NCBI RefSeq assembly: GCF_019801965.1
Contig: NZ_JAHVIA010000001.1
Location: forward strand, 1-64,000
Length of the DNA: 64,000 nt
From: Salipiger bermudensis
GTDB lineage: Bacteria > Pseudomonadota > Alphaproteobacteria > Rhodobacterales > Rhodobacteraceae
Reading direction: 5' to 3'
Shown one piece after another: positions 16,894-25,556 of this stretch (position 1 is the stretch's first letter; each line of letters opens with the position of its first letter). The translations under genes were made by a program, and so were the position numbers. Under the pieces are notes generated by a model that had not been told where the DNA came from, did not search any database, and saw only the letters and a program-made list of their open reading frames with translations.

Positions 16894-19003
16894 CGGCTGT
16901 GACCTCCTGCGCGTCGAGCTCGATGACGGCGTCGAGCGCGTAGGCGCCCTGCCCTTCCGGCATCGCGAGCACCGGGTTGAGATCGATCGAGACCAGCCGC
17001 TCACCGGCGCCGGCGGCAAAGACCGAGAGCTTCGAGAGCATGTCGGCCAGCGCGTCGATATCGGCCGGAGCGGCACCGCGTGCGCCCTGCAGGATCGCCG
17101 CGCTGCGGATCGACAGAATCATCTCGCGCGCCGTCTCGGGGCCGAAGGGACAGGCGCGCAGCGCCACGTCGTTCAGCAACTCGACGAAGATGCCGCCAAG
17201 CCCGAACACCGCCACCGGCCCGAAGGTCGGGTCGCGGTTGATGCCCATCAGGCACTCGACCCCGCCCGAGAGTTGCCTGGCCACCAGAACGCCGCTGACC
17301 CGGGCCTCGGGGGCATGGGTCGCGGCGGCCGCGAGGATGTCGGCATGGGCGGCGCGCACGCCATCGGCATCGCGGATGTTGAGCTTGACCGCGCCAATAT
17401 CGGACTTGTGCAGGATGTCGGGCGACAGGATCTTCATCACCACCGGGAAGCCGAAGCCTTCGGCGGCGGCGACGGCCTCCTCCGCGCTCTGCACTGCCTT
17501 TTCGGGTGCGGCGTTGATACCCACCTCGGCGAGCAGCGCCTTGGCCTCGGCCTCGTCGGGGCTGCTTACGGGCAGCTGCACGGGCTTCGGCTCCGGCGGC
17601 GCCGCTTTCGCGGTCGAGGCCTGCGCCGCGCCGAGGCGCAGCACCGCATCGAGCGCGCGCACCGCGCGGCAGGGATCGTTGAAGATCAGGATGCCGGCAT
17701 CATCGTAGCGGCGCAGCACCTCCGGATCGCCCAGCGCGCAGAAGGCGATGATGCGATCGGGGAACGCAGCGCGCAGCGGCGCCATCGCCTCGAGAATGAC
17801 CTTCGAGAGCCGCTCGCTGCCCGCCACGTAGGTCAGGAAGCAGAGCACGGCGCCATAGCCGCCCTCCTTGAGACCGGCGCGGGTGAATTGCTCGAGCAGC
17901 GCCGGCTCGTTCAGCGCCTGCGCGGTGCAGTCGAGCGGGTTGACCGCCGAGGCGTAGGGCAGGACTTCGAGGAGCTTCGCCTGCGCGTCCTCGGGCATCG
18001 AGGGCATCGGCAGACCGATGCGCTCGGCTTCGTCGCTGGCCACGATGCCGGCGCCGCCGCTGACGGTGACCACGCCGAGCGAGTGCTGCGACGGCAGCAC
18101 CTTCTTAGAGGCGGCGTAGGCGATATCCATCATCGATTCCGGGTCGCGCAAAATGATCGCGCCGTGATCCGAGAGCACAGCGTCGGCCACCACCGCGTCG
18201 CCGGTGAGCGAGGCGGTGTGAGAGGCCGCGGCCCGCGCTCCCACCGCCGAGCGGCCGGATTTCAGCGCCAGAACCGGCTTGCCGGCGGCGCGTGCCACGT
18301 CGAGCGCGGCGAGCAGCGCTGGCGCGTCGTTGACCGCCTCCATATAGGTGCAGATCACGTCGATGCTGTCGCTCTCGGCCATCCAGCGGATGGCGTCGGC
18401 CACGGTGATGTCGGCCTCGTTGCCGGTGGTGATGAGCACCGAGCAGCCCAGCCCCTGATCCCGCGCCAGCGCGCCGAGATGCGCCCCGAAGGCGCCGGAC
18501 TGGCTGGCGATGCCGATATTGCCCGGGCGCGGAAAGCCGGTGTCGAGCGACGAGGAGAAGGTGCCGTAATAGCCGATATCGACGTTGTAGACGCCGAGCG
18601 TGTTCGGCCCGAGCAGCCGCATGCCGTGCTTGCCGGCGAGCGCGACGAGCTCCCGCTGCGCCGCCTCGCCCTCAGCGCCGGTCTCGGCGAAGCCCGCCGA
18701 AAACAGCGTCGCGGCCTTGCAGCCCTTGCGGCCCAGCGCCTCGATGGTCTGCGGCACGAGCTTCGCGGGCACCGCGATCAGCGCCGCCTCTGGCGCCTCG
18801 GGCAGATCATCGACGCTGGCGTAGCAGGGCAGCCCCTGCACCGTGTCGCGCTTGGGGTTCACCGGCAGGATCCGGCCCGTGTAGCCGGCCTTCAGCATCG
18901 CCGCGATGGGGCGTCCGCCGATGCGGCCCGGATCCTCCGAGGCGCCGATGATGGCTACGGATTTCGGCGCGATGAGCCCGTCGATCAGGGACAGATCGGT
19001 CAT
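16883..19003 (-). CDS. NDP-forming acyl-CoA synthetase (acetate-CoA ligase family)
   Basis: A 706-aa fused alpha/beta acyl-CoA synthetase of the ADP-forming type. The N-terminal CoA-binding domain has SVAIIGASEDPGRIGGRP (residues 14-31). The succinyl-CoA ligase-like domain has GIASQSGAFGAHLGALA and VITTGNEADITVADAIRW, and the phospho-His loop is SHTASLTGDAVVAD. The ATP-grasp part follows from about residue 490 (FPVVMKILSPDILHKSDIGAVKL), with ECLMGINRDPTFGPVAVFGLGG. It activates a carboxylic acid with ATP and CoA. Related fused proteins in acyl-CoA clusters handle aromatic, branched or pimeloyl-type acids. The ATG overlaps the thiolase-like stop by four bases. Confidence 0.88.
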   Translation of the reverse strand: MTDLSLIDGLIAPKSVAIIGASEDPGRIGGRPIAAMLKAGYTGRILPVNPKRDTVQGLPCYASVDDLPEAPEAALIAVPAKLVPQTIEALGRKGCKAATLFSAGFAETGAEGEAAQRELVALAGKHGMRLLGPNTLGVYNVDIGYYGTFSSSLDTGFPRPGNIGIASQSGAFGAHLGALARDQGLGCSVLITTGNEADITVADAIRWMAESDSIDVICTYMEAVNDAPALLAALDVARAAGKPVLALKSGRSAVGARAAASHTASLTGDAVVADAVLSDHGAIILRDPESMMDIAYAASKKVLPSQHSLGVVTVSGGAGIVASDEAERIGLPMPSMPEDAQAKLLEVLPYASAVNPLDCTAQALNEPALLEQFTRAGLKEGGYGAVLCFLTYVAGSERLSKVILEAMAPLRAAFPDRIIAFCALGDPEVLRRYDDAGILIFNDPCRAVRALDAVLRLGAAQASTAKAAPPEPKPVQLPVSSPDEAEAKALLAEVGINAAPEKAVQSAEEAVAAAEGFGFPVVMKILSPDILHKSDIGAVKLNIRDADGVRAAHADILAAAATHAPEARVSGVLVARQLSGGVECLMGINRDPTFGPVAVFGLGGIFVELLNDVALRACPFGPETAREMILSIRSAAILQGARGAAPADIDALADMLSKLSVFAAGAGERLVSIDLNPVLAMPEGQGAYALDAVIELDAQEVTADGH

Positions 19004-20154
19004 AGCGCGGCCTCCGAACAGAGGATCGCCGTGCACTGGCTCGACAGCGTGCCGCCATTGCCGTGGCAGAGCGCGATGTTGCAATCCTGCTGCTGCCGCT
19101 CCCCCGCCTCGCCGCGGATCTGCGCCACCGCTTCGGCGATCAGAAACAGGCCATACATCCCCGGGTGCACGCAGGAGAGCCCGCCGCCATTGGTGTTGAC
19201 CGCAAGCTCGCCGCCCGGCGCAATGCGCCCGTCCCGAACGAAGCGCCCGCCCTCGCCCTTGGGGCAGAAGCCGAGATCCTCGAGGAACAGGATCGTGTTG
19301 ATGGTGAAGGCGTCGTAGAGCATCACCACGTCGATGTCCTTCTGGCTGACCCCGGCCATCTCCATCGCCCGCGGGCCGCTTTCGGCGGCGGCGGTGGTGG
19401 TGAGATCGGGCATCGCCACGATCGAACGGTGGTAATTGGCGCCACCGGCCCCCATGAAGTAGACCGGCTTGCCCGGCAGATCCTTGGCCCGGTCGGCGCG
19501 CACCAGCACGCAGGCGGCGGCGCCGTCGGTGACGAGGCAGCAATCGGACTTGGTCAGCGGGTCCGAGATCATCCGCGCCGACAGAACCTCGTCCTTGCTG
19601 AGCGGGCCGCGGGCAAAGGCCTCGGGGTTGAGGTTGGCCCAGCCGCGCGCCGCCAGCGCCACGTCGGCGAGATCCTCGCGCCTGGTGCCGAACTCAGCCA
19701 TGTGCCGGCTGGTCGCCAGCGCGTAGGCGGTGATCGGGTGGCGCGGCTTGTAGGGGGTCTCGTGCCATTGCGGCTCGCTCATCGAGACGAGGCGCCCACC
19801 GGCGGTGCGCTGGTTCGAGCCGTAGCAGACCAGCGCCGCGTCGCAAAGCCCGGCCTCGAGCGCCAGCGTCGCCTGCAGCAGGTGCATTTCGAAGCTCGAG
19901 CCGCCCACGTTGGTGCCGTCGAAGAAGCGCGGCTTGAGGCCGAGATACTCGACCACGCTCATGGTCGGGAAGGCGTGGCTCGAGGTCGCGGCGAAGACGC
20001 CGTCGATGTCCTGCAGCTTGAGCCCGGCATCGTTGACGGCCTTGACCGCCGCCTGCCCCAGAAGCTCCATCGCCGAGAAGCCCGGCGCCTCGCCGACGCC
20101 GGCGGTGGCCATTCCCACGATGGCGGATTTTCCCCGCATGCTGTCCATGCTCAT
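19000..20154 (-). CDS. Thiolase-like protein lacking the nucleophilic cysteine
   Basis: A 384-aa SCP2/thiolase-family protein. The N-terminal thiolase fold is clear (KSAIVGMATAGVGE, LLGQAAVKAVNDAGLKLQDIDGVFA), but where thiolases carry the acyl-accepting Cys, this one reads NVGGSSFEMHLLQATLALE, with Ser. The C-terminal motifs SCVHPGMYGLFLIAEA and ALCHGNGGTLSSQC keep the active-site His and Cys. Such Ser variants are common in a family that always sits next to a DUF35 OB-fold gene, as here (4-bp ATGA overlap). It may catalyse retro-aldol or another non-thiolytic C-C cleavage of a 3-hydroxyacyl-CoA, as reported for steroid side-chain aldolases with the same partner type. That role is inference. 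Confidence 0.85.
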   Translation of the reverse strand: MSMDSMRGKSAIVGMATAGVGEAPGFSAMELLGQAAVKAVNDAGLKLQDIDGVFAATSSHAFPTMSVVEYLGLKPRFFDGTNVGGSSFEMHLLQATLALEAGLCDAALVCYGSNQRTAGGRLVSMSEPQWHETPYKPRHPITAYALATSRHMAEFGTRREDLADVALAARGWANLNPEAFARGPLSKDEVLSARMISDPLTKSDCCLVTDGAAACVLVRADRAKDLPGKPVYFMGAGGANYHRSIVAMPDLTTTAAAESGPRAMEMAGVSQKDIDVVMLYDAFTINTILFLEDLGFCPKGEGGRFVRDGRIAPGGELAVNTNGGGLSCVHPGMYGLFLIAEAVAQIRGEAGERQQQDCNIALCHGNGGTLSSQCTAILCSEAAL

Positions 20155-20531
20155 GCCGCATCCTCCCCGGCCAGGTCGAAGACCACGCGCGGGCCCTCCT
20201 CGGTGTCCTCGATGCGGGCCCTGACCCGCGCGCCGATCTCGGCGGTCTCGACCCCGGGCAGGGTCGACATCATGCGCACGCCCTCGTCGAGCTCGACCAG
20301 CGCCACGTTGTAGGCGCCCGAGCGGGCGCGGTTGACGGTGATGGCGTAGATCGTGCCGGTGCCCCTGGCCTCGACCCATTCTAGATCGGTGGCGCCGGTC
20401 GGCGACGTGACCTTGGGCCAGAACACGTACTCGCCGGTGCTGGCGGCGCGCTGGATCATGAAACGGCCCGCGGCCAGATACGCCTCGTAGGCGGCCTGCG
20501 GTCCGAGCTTGGAGATATCGGTCTCGGTCAT
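20151..20531 (-). CDS. OB-fold (DUF35-type) partner protein without zinc-ribbon cysteines
   Basis: A 126-aa DUF35/OB-fold protein. The OB part is recognisable (residues 50-120: EWVEARGTGTIYAITVNR, YNVALVELDEGVRMMSTL). The N-terminal helix and rubredoxin-like ribbon normally hold two CxxC pairs, but this protein has no cysteine at all (FMIQRAASTGEYVFWPKVTSP). Loss of the zinc site is seen in part of the family. Members pair with thiolase-like proteins, and its stop overlaps the start of one here. It probably forms a complex with it and positions the acyl-CoA substrate. Confidence 0.83.
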   Translation of the reverse strand: MTETDISKLGPQAAYEAYLAAGRFMIQRAASTGEYVFWPKVTSPTGATDLEWVEARGTGTIYAITVNRARSGAYNVALVELDEGVRMMSTLPGVETAEIGARVRARIEDTEEGPRVVFDLAGEDAA

Positions 20532-20556
20532 CTCTCTCCCCTCCTCCTTTGTTCGG

Positions 20557-20982
20557 TCAGTCTTTCCAGCCCAGGAACAGGTGCGTCTGCGACGTGCTGC
20601 CGACGACCTTTCCGTCGCCGCGCGTCAGCGTCACCTGCAGCACCAGCGTCATGCGGCCCACATGGACCGGGACGCAGCGCGCGGTGAGCCTGTCGCCCAC
20701 CCGCACCGGCCGGATGAAATTGGTCTTGGCCTCGACCGTGGTGTTCGACACCTCGACGGGGCTGTTGATGAAGGCCGAGGTGCCGGCGGCGGTGTCGGCG
20801 ATGGCCATCAGCGCGCCGCCATGCAGCACCCCGTTGCGGTTGCCCATCGCTTCGGTCACCAGCATCGAGCACACCACCTCCTCCGGGGTGCAGGTCTCGA
20901 CCTCGATGCCGAGAAGCGCGGCGAAGGCCGAGCGCGGAGGCATCTCCTCGAGGCTGCGTGTCGGATGCGAGCCCATGCTCAC
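20557..20982 (-). CDS. PaaI-family hotdog thioesterase
   Basis: A 141-aa single-domain hotdog acyl-CoA thioesterase of the PaaI/YbgC type. The motif NRNGVLHGGALMAIADTAAG (residues 48-67) contains the HGG loop and the Asp that acts as catalytic base. KTNFIRPVRVGDRLTARC follows. These enzymes hydrolyse dead-end CoA esters and free CoA in catabolic pathways. It sits 25 bp upstream of the DUF35 gene, and its ATG overlaps the acyl-CoA dehydrogenase stop by four bases, so it belongs to the same operon. The start at 20982 is favoured by the overlap. Confidence 0.88.
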   Translation of the reverse strand: MSMGSHPTRSLEEMPPRSAFAALLGIEVETCTPEEVVCSMLVTEAMGNRNGVLHGGALMAIADTAAGTSAFINSPVEVSNTTVEAKTNFIRPVRVGDRLTARCVPVHVGRMTLVLQVTLTRGDGKVVGSTSQTHLFLGWKD

Positions 20983-22145
20983 GCCGCCCGCTGCGCCAGC
21001 GTGCGCCGCGCGATCACGAGCTGCTGGATCTGGCTGGTGCCCTCGTAGATGCGCAGCAGGCGGATGTCGCGGTAGAGCCGCTCGATATCGTACTCCGCCA
21101 TGTAGCCGGCGCCGCCATGGATCTGCAGCGCCCGGTCGGCGATGCGGCCGGCGGCCTCGGTGCAGAAATACTTGGTGCAGGAGGCCTCGACGATGGCCTT
21201 GCCCTCACGGTCGAAGGTGTCGGCGCTGGCGCGGACCAGCGCGCGGGCGGCGTGCAGCTCGGCCTGGCAGTCGGCGATCAGCCCCTGCACCAGCTGGTGC
21301 TCGCCGATCGGCTTGCCGAACTGCTTGCGCTCGAGCGCGTAGTCGGTGGCGATGTCGAGCATGCGCTGGCTCTGCCCCACCGCCATGGCACCGACATGGA
21401 TGCGGCCCCGGTCGAGCACTTTCATCGCGGTGCGGAAGCCCTTGTTGAGATTGCCCAGCCCCCCGATTATGGCGCTTTCCGGCACCCGCACGTTCTCGAA
21501 GATCACGTCCGAGGTCTTGGTGCCCTTCTGGCCGAGCTTGCGATCAGGCTTGGCGACGGTGATGCCGGGCGTATCGGCGGGCACGATGAAGGCCGAGACG
21601 CCATCGGCGCCGGGTTTGTCGGGATCGGTGCGGGCGAAGACGGTGAACACGCCGGCGCGCACCGCGTTGGTGATGTAGCGCTTGGTGCCGTTGATGACGA
21701 AATCGCCGCCGTCACGCTTGGCCGAGGTGCGGATGCCGCCGGCATCGGAGCCGTTGTCGGGCTCGGTCAGCGCGAAGGACGCGATCACGTCGCCGCTCGC
21801 AACCCCCGGCAGCCATTGCTCTTTCTGCTCCGGCGTGCCGTCCATGACAATGCCCTGCGAGCCGATACCCACATTGGTGCCGATCAGCGAGCGGAAGGTC
21901 AGCGAGGCGTAGCACAGCGTTTCGATCAGGCGTGCCTCCTGCGGCACACTGAGGCCGATGCCGCCGTATTCCTCCGGCGTCGACAGACCGAAGAGCCCCA
22001 TCTCCTTCATCTCGGTGACGATCTCTTCGGGGATGTCGTCCTCCTCCTCGACCCGGTGCTCGGCCGGGATCAGGCGCTCGCGGGCGAATCGCTCCACGGT
22101 TGCCACAAGCTGTTCGAAAACATCGCTATCCACACCTGACGCCAT
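20979..22145 (-). CDS. Acyl-CoA dehydrogenase
   Basis: A 388-aa FAD-dependent acyl-CoA dehydrogenase, first gene of the minus-strand acyl-CoA operon. Seen: EEYGGIGLSVPQEARLIE near residue 57, FALTEPDNGSDAGGIRT (FAD and substrate site), VRVPESAIIG, ALERKQFGKPIGEHQLVQ, and the C-terminal RIYEGTSQIQQLV with the catalytic base Glu367 in the usual place. It introduces the alpha-beta double bond that the two hydratases then use; electrons pass to ETF. The gene diverges from the IclR regulator, with 89 bp between the two starts. The substrate chain cannot be told from sequence. Confidence 0.92.
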   Translation of the reverse strand: MASGVDSDVFEQLVATVERFARERLIPAEHRVEEEDDIPEEIVTEMKEMGLFGLSTPEEYGGIGLSVPQEARLIETLCYASLTFRSLIGTNVGIGSQGIVMDGTPEQKEQWLPGVASGDVIASFALTEPDNGSDAGGIRTSAKRDGGDFVINGTKRYITNAVRAGVFTVFARTDPDKPGADGVSAFIVPADTPGITVAKPDRKLGQKGTKTSDVIFENVRVPESAIIGGLGNLNKGFRTAMKVLDRGRIHVGAMAVGQSQRMLDIATDYALERKQFGKPIGEHQLVQGLIADCQAELHAARALVRASADTFDREGKAIVEASCTKYFCTEAAGRIADRALQIHGGAGYMAEYDIERLYRDIRLLRIYEGTSQIQQLVIARRTLAQRAA

Positions 22146-22194
22146 CTTCGTTCCTCCCTCGGGATGCCTTCAGTCTGCCCTTGCTCTAGCAGAT

Positions 22195-22219
22195 GAATTC
22201 TGTATGGTAAATGCAATTC
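22195..22219. promoter_or_regulatory. Weak inverted repeat in the acyl-CoA dehydrogenase/IclR divergent region
   Basis: GAATT and AATTC arms separated by 15 bases, ending 15 bp before the preferred IclR ATG and lying between two divergent genes. The position suits an operator for the IclR protein, but the inner part is only weakly symmetric. Confidence 0.3.
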
Positions 22220-22234
22220 TCCATGAGGAATGAC

Positions 22235-23011
22235 ATGGTCGACGATACCGGACAGAAGCTCGTACCCGCGGTTCAGAACGCGATGATCATCATGCGCCTG
22301 CTGGCGGCGAGCGGCCGCCCGATGGGGGCGACACAGATCGCCCGCGAGGCCGGTCTGAACGTCTCCTCGGCGTTCAACATCCTGCGCACGCTGAGCCACG
22401 AAGGGCTTCTGAGCTTCGATCCCGAGGCGAAGACCTATGTCATCGGCATGGGACTGATGGAGTTCGCCGCCCCCCTGCTCGGCGCCAACCCGTCCGACCT
22501 GATCCGCCCGACGCTGACCGCCATCGCGCAGGAGCATCAGGTGGCGATCGCGCTCTGGCAGATCACCGCCAACCAGCGCATCGTGCTGATCGACCGCTTC
22601 ACCGCCCCCAACATCGTGCAGGCGGTGATGGCCCGCAGCAGCCGGCTGCCGGTCTTTGCCGGCGGCGTCGGCCGGGTCTACGCGGCGCGCATGGGGCTGA
22701 CAAAGGCGCAGACCCGCAAGGGCTTTGACAGCGTGCGCTGGCAGGACGAGCCGGCGTTCGAGACCTACTGGGCCGACGTGCAGGCGGCGCGCGAGAGCGG
22801 CACCGCGCAGGATCGCGGCCACCTGTTCCGTGGCCTCGACATCGTCGCCGCGCTCTCGGTCGATGCGGCGGGTGTGCCGCGGCTCGGCATGAGCAGCATC
22901 ACCATCACCGGCCAGCAGACCGACGAGAGCCTCGACCGGGTCGGCGCGGCGCTCGCCGAGGCCGGGCGGCAGATCGAGCGCGGCGTCTTCGGCCTGCGGA
23001 CCGGCGACTGA
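22235..23011 (+). CDS. IclR-family transcriptional regulator
   Basis: A 258-aa IclR regulator. The N-terminal helix-turn-helix is visible: AVQNAMIIMRLLAASGRPMG, TQIAREAGLNVSSAFNILRTL, then the wing EGLLSFDPEAKTYVIGMG. The C-terminal effector domain has RIVLIDRFTAPNIVQAV and a final SSITITGQQTDESLDRVG. Three in-frame ATGs exist (22211, 22223, 22235). I choose 22235 because GAGGA stands five bases before it; the others lack a ribosome site. It probably controls the divergent acyl-CoA operon and the SDR gene that follows 41 bp downstream. Confidence 0.9.
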   Translation: MVDDTGQKLVPAVQNAMIIMRLLAASGRPMGATQIAREAGLNVSSAFNILRTLSHEGLLSFDPEAKTYVIGMGLMEFAAPLLGANPSDLIRPTLTAIAQEHQVAIALWQITANQRIVLIDRFTAPNIVQAVMARSSRLPVFAGGVGRVYAARMGLTKAQTRKGFDSVRWQDEPAFETYWADVQAARESGTAQDRGHLFRGLDIVAALSVDAAGVPRLGMSSITITGQQTDESLDRVGAALAEAGRQIERGVFGLRTGD

Positions 23012-23052
23012 CACCCCATCACGAAACGCATTCAGGACAAGACGGAGGAGAC

Positions 23053-23973
23053 ATGTCTGAAATGAAACCCCTCGACGGCAAGGTCATGCTGGTGACCGGC
23101 GCGGGCGGCGGCATCGGCCGCGCCATCGCCATGGAAGCGGCTCGCGCCGGGGCGTCTGTGGTCGTCAACGACATCGGCGCCTCGCTCGACGGCCAGCGCG
23201 AATCCAGCGCCGCCGCGCAGGACGCGGTGGCCGAGATCGAGAAGCTCGGCGGCAAGGCCGTCGCCAATGGCGACGATGTCTCCGACCCGGAGGGTGCCAA
23301 GGCGATGGTCAAGCAGGCCACCGACGCGTTCGGCCGGCTCGACGCGGTGGTCAACAACGCCGGCATCCTGCGCGACCAGTTCTTCCACAAGATGACCTAC
23401 GAGAACTTCGACGCGGTGGTGAAGGTCCACCTCTACGGCACCTTCAACGTCAGCCGCGCCGCCGCCGACGTGATGCGCGAACAGGGCTCGGGCAGCCTGA
23501 TCCACATGACCTCGACCTCGGGACTGGTGGGCAACCTCGCGCAGGCCAACTACTCCGCCGCCAAGCTCGGCGTTGCGGCGCTGTCGAAATCGCTGGCGCT
23601 CGACCTGCAGCGCTGGAACATCCGGTCGAACTGCATCGCGCCCTTCGCCTGGAGCCGGATGACCTCCTCGATCAAGGTCGACAGCCCCGAGCAGGAAGAG
23701 CGAGTGAACCGCATGAAGGAGATGAAGCCCGAGAAGATCGCCCCGCTGGCGCTCTACCTCGCCTCGGACGAGGGCGCCGACACCACCGGCCAGATCTTTG
23801 CCGTGCGCAACAACGAGATCTTCCTGATGTCGCAGCCGCGCCCGACCCGCTCCGTCCATCGCGGCGAGGGCTGGGACGTGGAAAGCGTCGCCAGCCACGC
23901 GATCCCGTCGTTGAAGGCGAGCTACGTGCCGCTCGACGTGTCTGCGGACGTGTTCTGCTGGGATCCGGTGTAA
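23053..23973 (+). CDS. Short-chain dehydrogenase/reductase (3-hydroxyacyl-CoA dehydrogenase type)
   Basis: A 306-aa SDR. Seen: the NAD(P)-binding TGAGGGIG (residues 15-22), NDIGAS, the NNAG motif, catalytic Ser in HMTSTSGLVG and the YSAAK pair. The sequence resembles the 3-hydroxyacyl-CoA dehydrogenase part of peroxisomal-type multifunctional enzyme 2, including the acidic tail after residue 200. It pairs logically with the MaoC hydratase at 16030: that enzyme would give the (R)-3-hydroxyacyl-CoA and this one oxidise it. GGAGG precedes the ATG at a good distance. A rho-independent terminator follows 31 bp after the stop. Confidence 0.9.
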   Translation: MSEMKPLDGKVMLVTGAGGGIGRAIAMEAARAGASVVVNDIGASLDGQRESSAAAQDAVAEIEKLGGKAVANGDDVSDPEGAKAMVKQATDAFGRLDAVVNNAGILRDQFFHKMTYENFDAVVKVHLYGTFNVSRAAADVMREQGSGSLIHMTSTSGLVGNLAQANYSAAKLGVAALSKSLALDLQRWNIRSNCIAPFAWSRMTSSIKVDSPEQEERVNRMKEMKPEKIAPLALYLASDEGADTTGQIFAVRNNEIFLMSQPRPTRSVHRGEGWDVESVASHAIPSLKASYVPLDVSADVFCWDPV

Positions 23974-24004
23974 GACCGAACGCTCAAACAGCTCGAAGAG
24001 ATCG

Positions 24005-24037
24005 AAACGCGCCCTCAGGAAACTGTGGGCGCGTTTT
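24005..24037 (+). terminator. Rho-independent terminator after the SDR gene
   Basis: A perfect 10-bp stem (AAACGCGCCC with GGGCGCGTTT), 12-base loop, then TTTTCT. It starts 31 bp after the SDR stop, with nothing coding beyond it until 24393. The clearest intrinsic terminator in the window. Confidence 0.85.
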
Positions 24038-24039
24038 CT

Positions 24040-24392
24040 ATTCGGGACGACGCCGCCGCGCCATCGCCGGCCCGCTGGGTGGCGCTCCGACGCCATGAAC
24101 CTCGCGATTTATCTGCCTCAAGTCCGAAAGACCTCGACACCTTGGACTTGGCCCCACCAAATCGCCAGCCCGGGGGCGGGTCTTGCCGGAGGCATGCTTC
24201 CAGCATGACATCGGCGCGGCGCCCTGCGGGCTTGGTTCCGCGCAATCACATTGCTCCAGCGTTAGACACTCGCGCGGGACTGAAGATCAACTCCCGACCC
24301 ATACCCTCAAAGCATTTCTGAAAGACCACCTAGATATTTGAATTATGAATCGCTCCGTCGGATGATCCCCGAAAGACCCGGAGGAGACCCAC
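24040..24392. other. Non-coding interval upstream of the itaconate-type operon
   Basis: About 350 bp without a convincing gene. The first two thirds are GC-rich and unstructured to my eye. The last 70 bp are AT-richer (around 24320-24350) and should hold the promoter of the plus-strand operon. I cannot name clear -35 and -10 boxes, and no regulator gene is adjacent. Confidence 0.5.
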
Positions 24393-25556
24393 GTGTACGA
24401 CCACGACAGCGACGAATTCCAGGATATCCGCGATGCGGTCCGCGCGCTCTGCGCCGATTTCCCGGACGAGTACCACCGCAAGATCGACGAGGAGCGCGCC
24501 TATCCCGAGGCCTTCGTCGATGCGCTCACCAAGGCGGGCTGGATGGCGGCGCTGATCCCCGAGGAATACGGCGGCTCCGGCCTCGGGCTGACCGAGGCGG
24601 CGGTGATCATGGAGGAGATCAACCGCGCGGGCGGCAATTCCGGCGCCTGCCACGGCCAGATGTACAACATGAACACGCTGGTCCGGCACGGCTCCGAGGA
24701 ACAGCGCCAGCGCATCCTGCCCAAGCTCGCTAGCGGCGAACTGCGGCTGCAGTCGATGGGCGTGACCGAGCCCACCACCGGCACCGACACCACCCAGCTC
24801 AAGACCACCGCCGTCAAGAAGGGCGACAAATACGTCATCAACGGCCAGAAGGTCTGGATCAGCCGGGTGCAGCATTCGGATCTGATGATCCTGCTCGCCC
24901 GCACGACGCCGCTCTCGGAGGTAAAGAAGAAGTCCGAGGGGCTGTCGATCTTCCTCGTCGACATCAAGGAGGCGATGCAGTCGGGCATGACCGTCCGGCC
25001 GATTCCCAACATGGTCAACCACGAGACCAACGAGCTGTTCTTCGACAATCTCGAGATCCCCGAGGAGAACCTGATCGGCGAAGAGGGCAAGGGCTTCAAG
25101 TACATCCTCACCGGGCTCAACGCCGAGCGCACGCTGATCGCCGCCGAGTGCATCGGCGACGGCTACTGGTTCACCGATCGCGTGGTGAAATACGTCAGCG
25201 AACGCAATGTCTTCGGCCGCGCCATCGGCCAGAACCAGGGCGTGCAGTTCCCCATCGCCGAGGCCTATATCGAGGTCGAGGCCGCAAACCTGATGTGCCG
25301 CAAGGCGAGCCGGCTCTACGATGCCGGAAAACCCTGCGGCGCCGAGGCCAACATGGCGAAATACCTCGCCGCAAAGGCCTCGTGGGAAGCCGCCAATTCC
25401 TGCCTGCAGTTCCACGGCGGCTTCGGCTTCGCCTGCGAATACGATGTCGAGCGCAAGTTCCGCGAGACCCGGCTCTACCAGGTGGCGCCGATCTCGACCA
25501 ACCTGATCCTGTCCTATGTCGCCGAGCACGTGCTGGGCCTGCCGAGGTCGTTCTGA
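24393..25556 (+). CDS. Acyl-CoA dehydrogenase of an itaconate-type cluster
   Basis: A 387-aa acyl-CoA dehydrogenase, first gene of a four-gene operon. Family motifs: EEYGGSGLGLTEAAVIMEE, QSMGVTEPTTGTDTTQLKT (FAD/substrate loop), VFGRAIGQNQGVQFPIAE, QFHGGFGFACEYDVERKFRE. In the C-terminal segment the usual Tyr-Glu-Gly-Thr is replaced by RLYQVAPIS, so Gln363 stands where the catalytic Glu is expected; the base may lie on another helix as in isovaleryl-CoA dehydrogenase. GTG start with CGGAGGAG six bases before it. The Pseudomonas itaconate operon also carries an acyl-CoA dehydrogenase of uncertain role. Here it might oxidise methylsuccinyl-CoA to mesaconyl- or itaconyl-CoA (inference). Confidence 0.9.
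   Translation: MYDHDSDEFQDIRDAVRALCADFPDEYHRKIDEERAYPEAFVDALTKAGWMAALIPEEYGGSGLGLTEAAVIMEEINRAGGNSGACHGQMYNMNTLVRHGSEEQRQRILPKLASGELRLQSMGVTEPTTGTDTTQLKTTAVKKGDKYVINGQKVWISRVQHSDLMILLARTTPLSEVKKKSEGLSIFLVDIKEAMQSGMTVRPIPNMVNHETNELFFDNLEIPEENLIGEEGKGFKYILTGLNAERTLIAAECIGDGYWFTDRVVKYVSERNVFGRAIGQNQGVQFPIAEAYIEVEAANLMCRKASRLYDAGKPCGAEANMAKYLAAKASWEAANSCLQFHGGFGFACEYDVERKFRETRLYQVAPISTNLILSYVAEHVLGLPRSF

Noticed and set aside
16886-19318. An 810-codon plus-strand open frame
   Set aside because: Antisense shadow of the acyl-CoA synthetase and thiolase-like genes, with low-complexity composition and no family resemblance.
25148-25555. A longer N-terminus for the CaiB-type CoA-transferase
   Set aside because: The extension is Arg/Pro-rich shadow of the dehydrogenase; the family N-terminus begins at the ATG at 25556, which overlaps the upstream stop.
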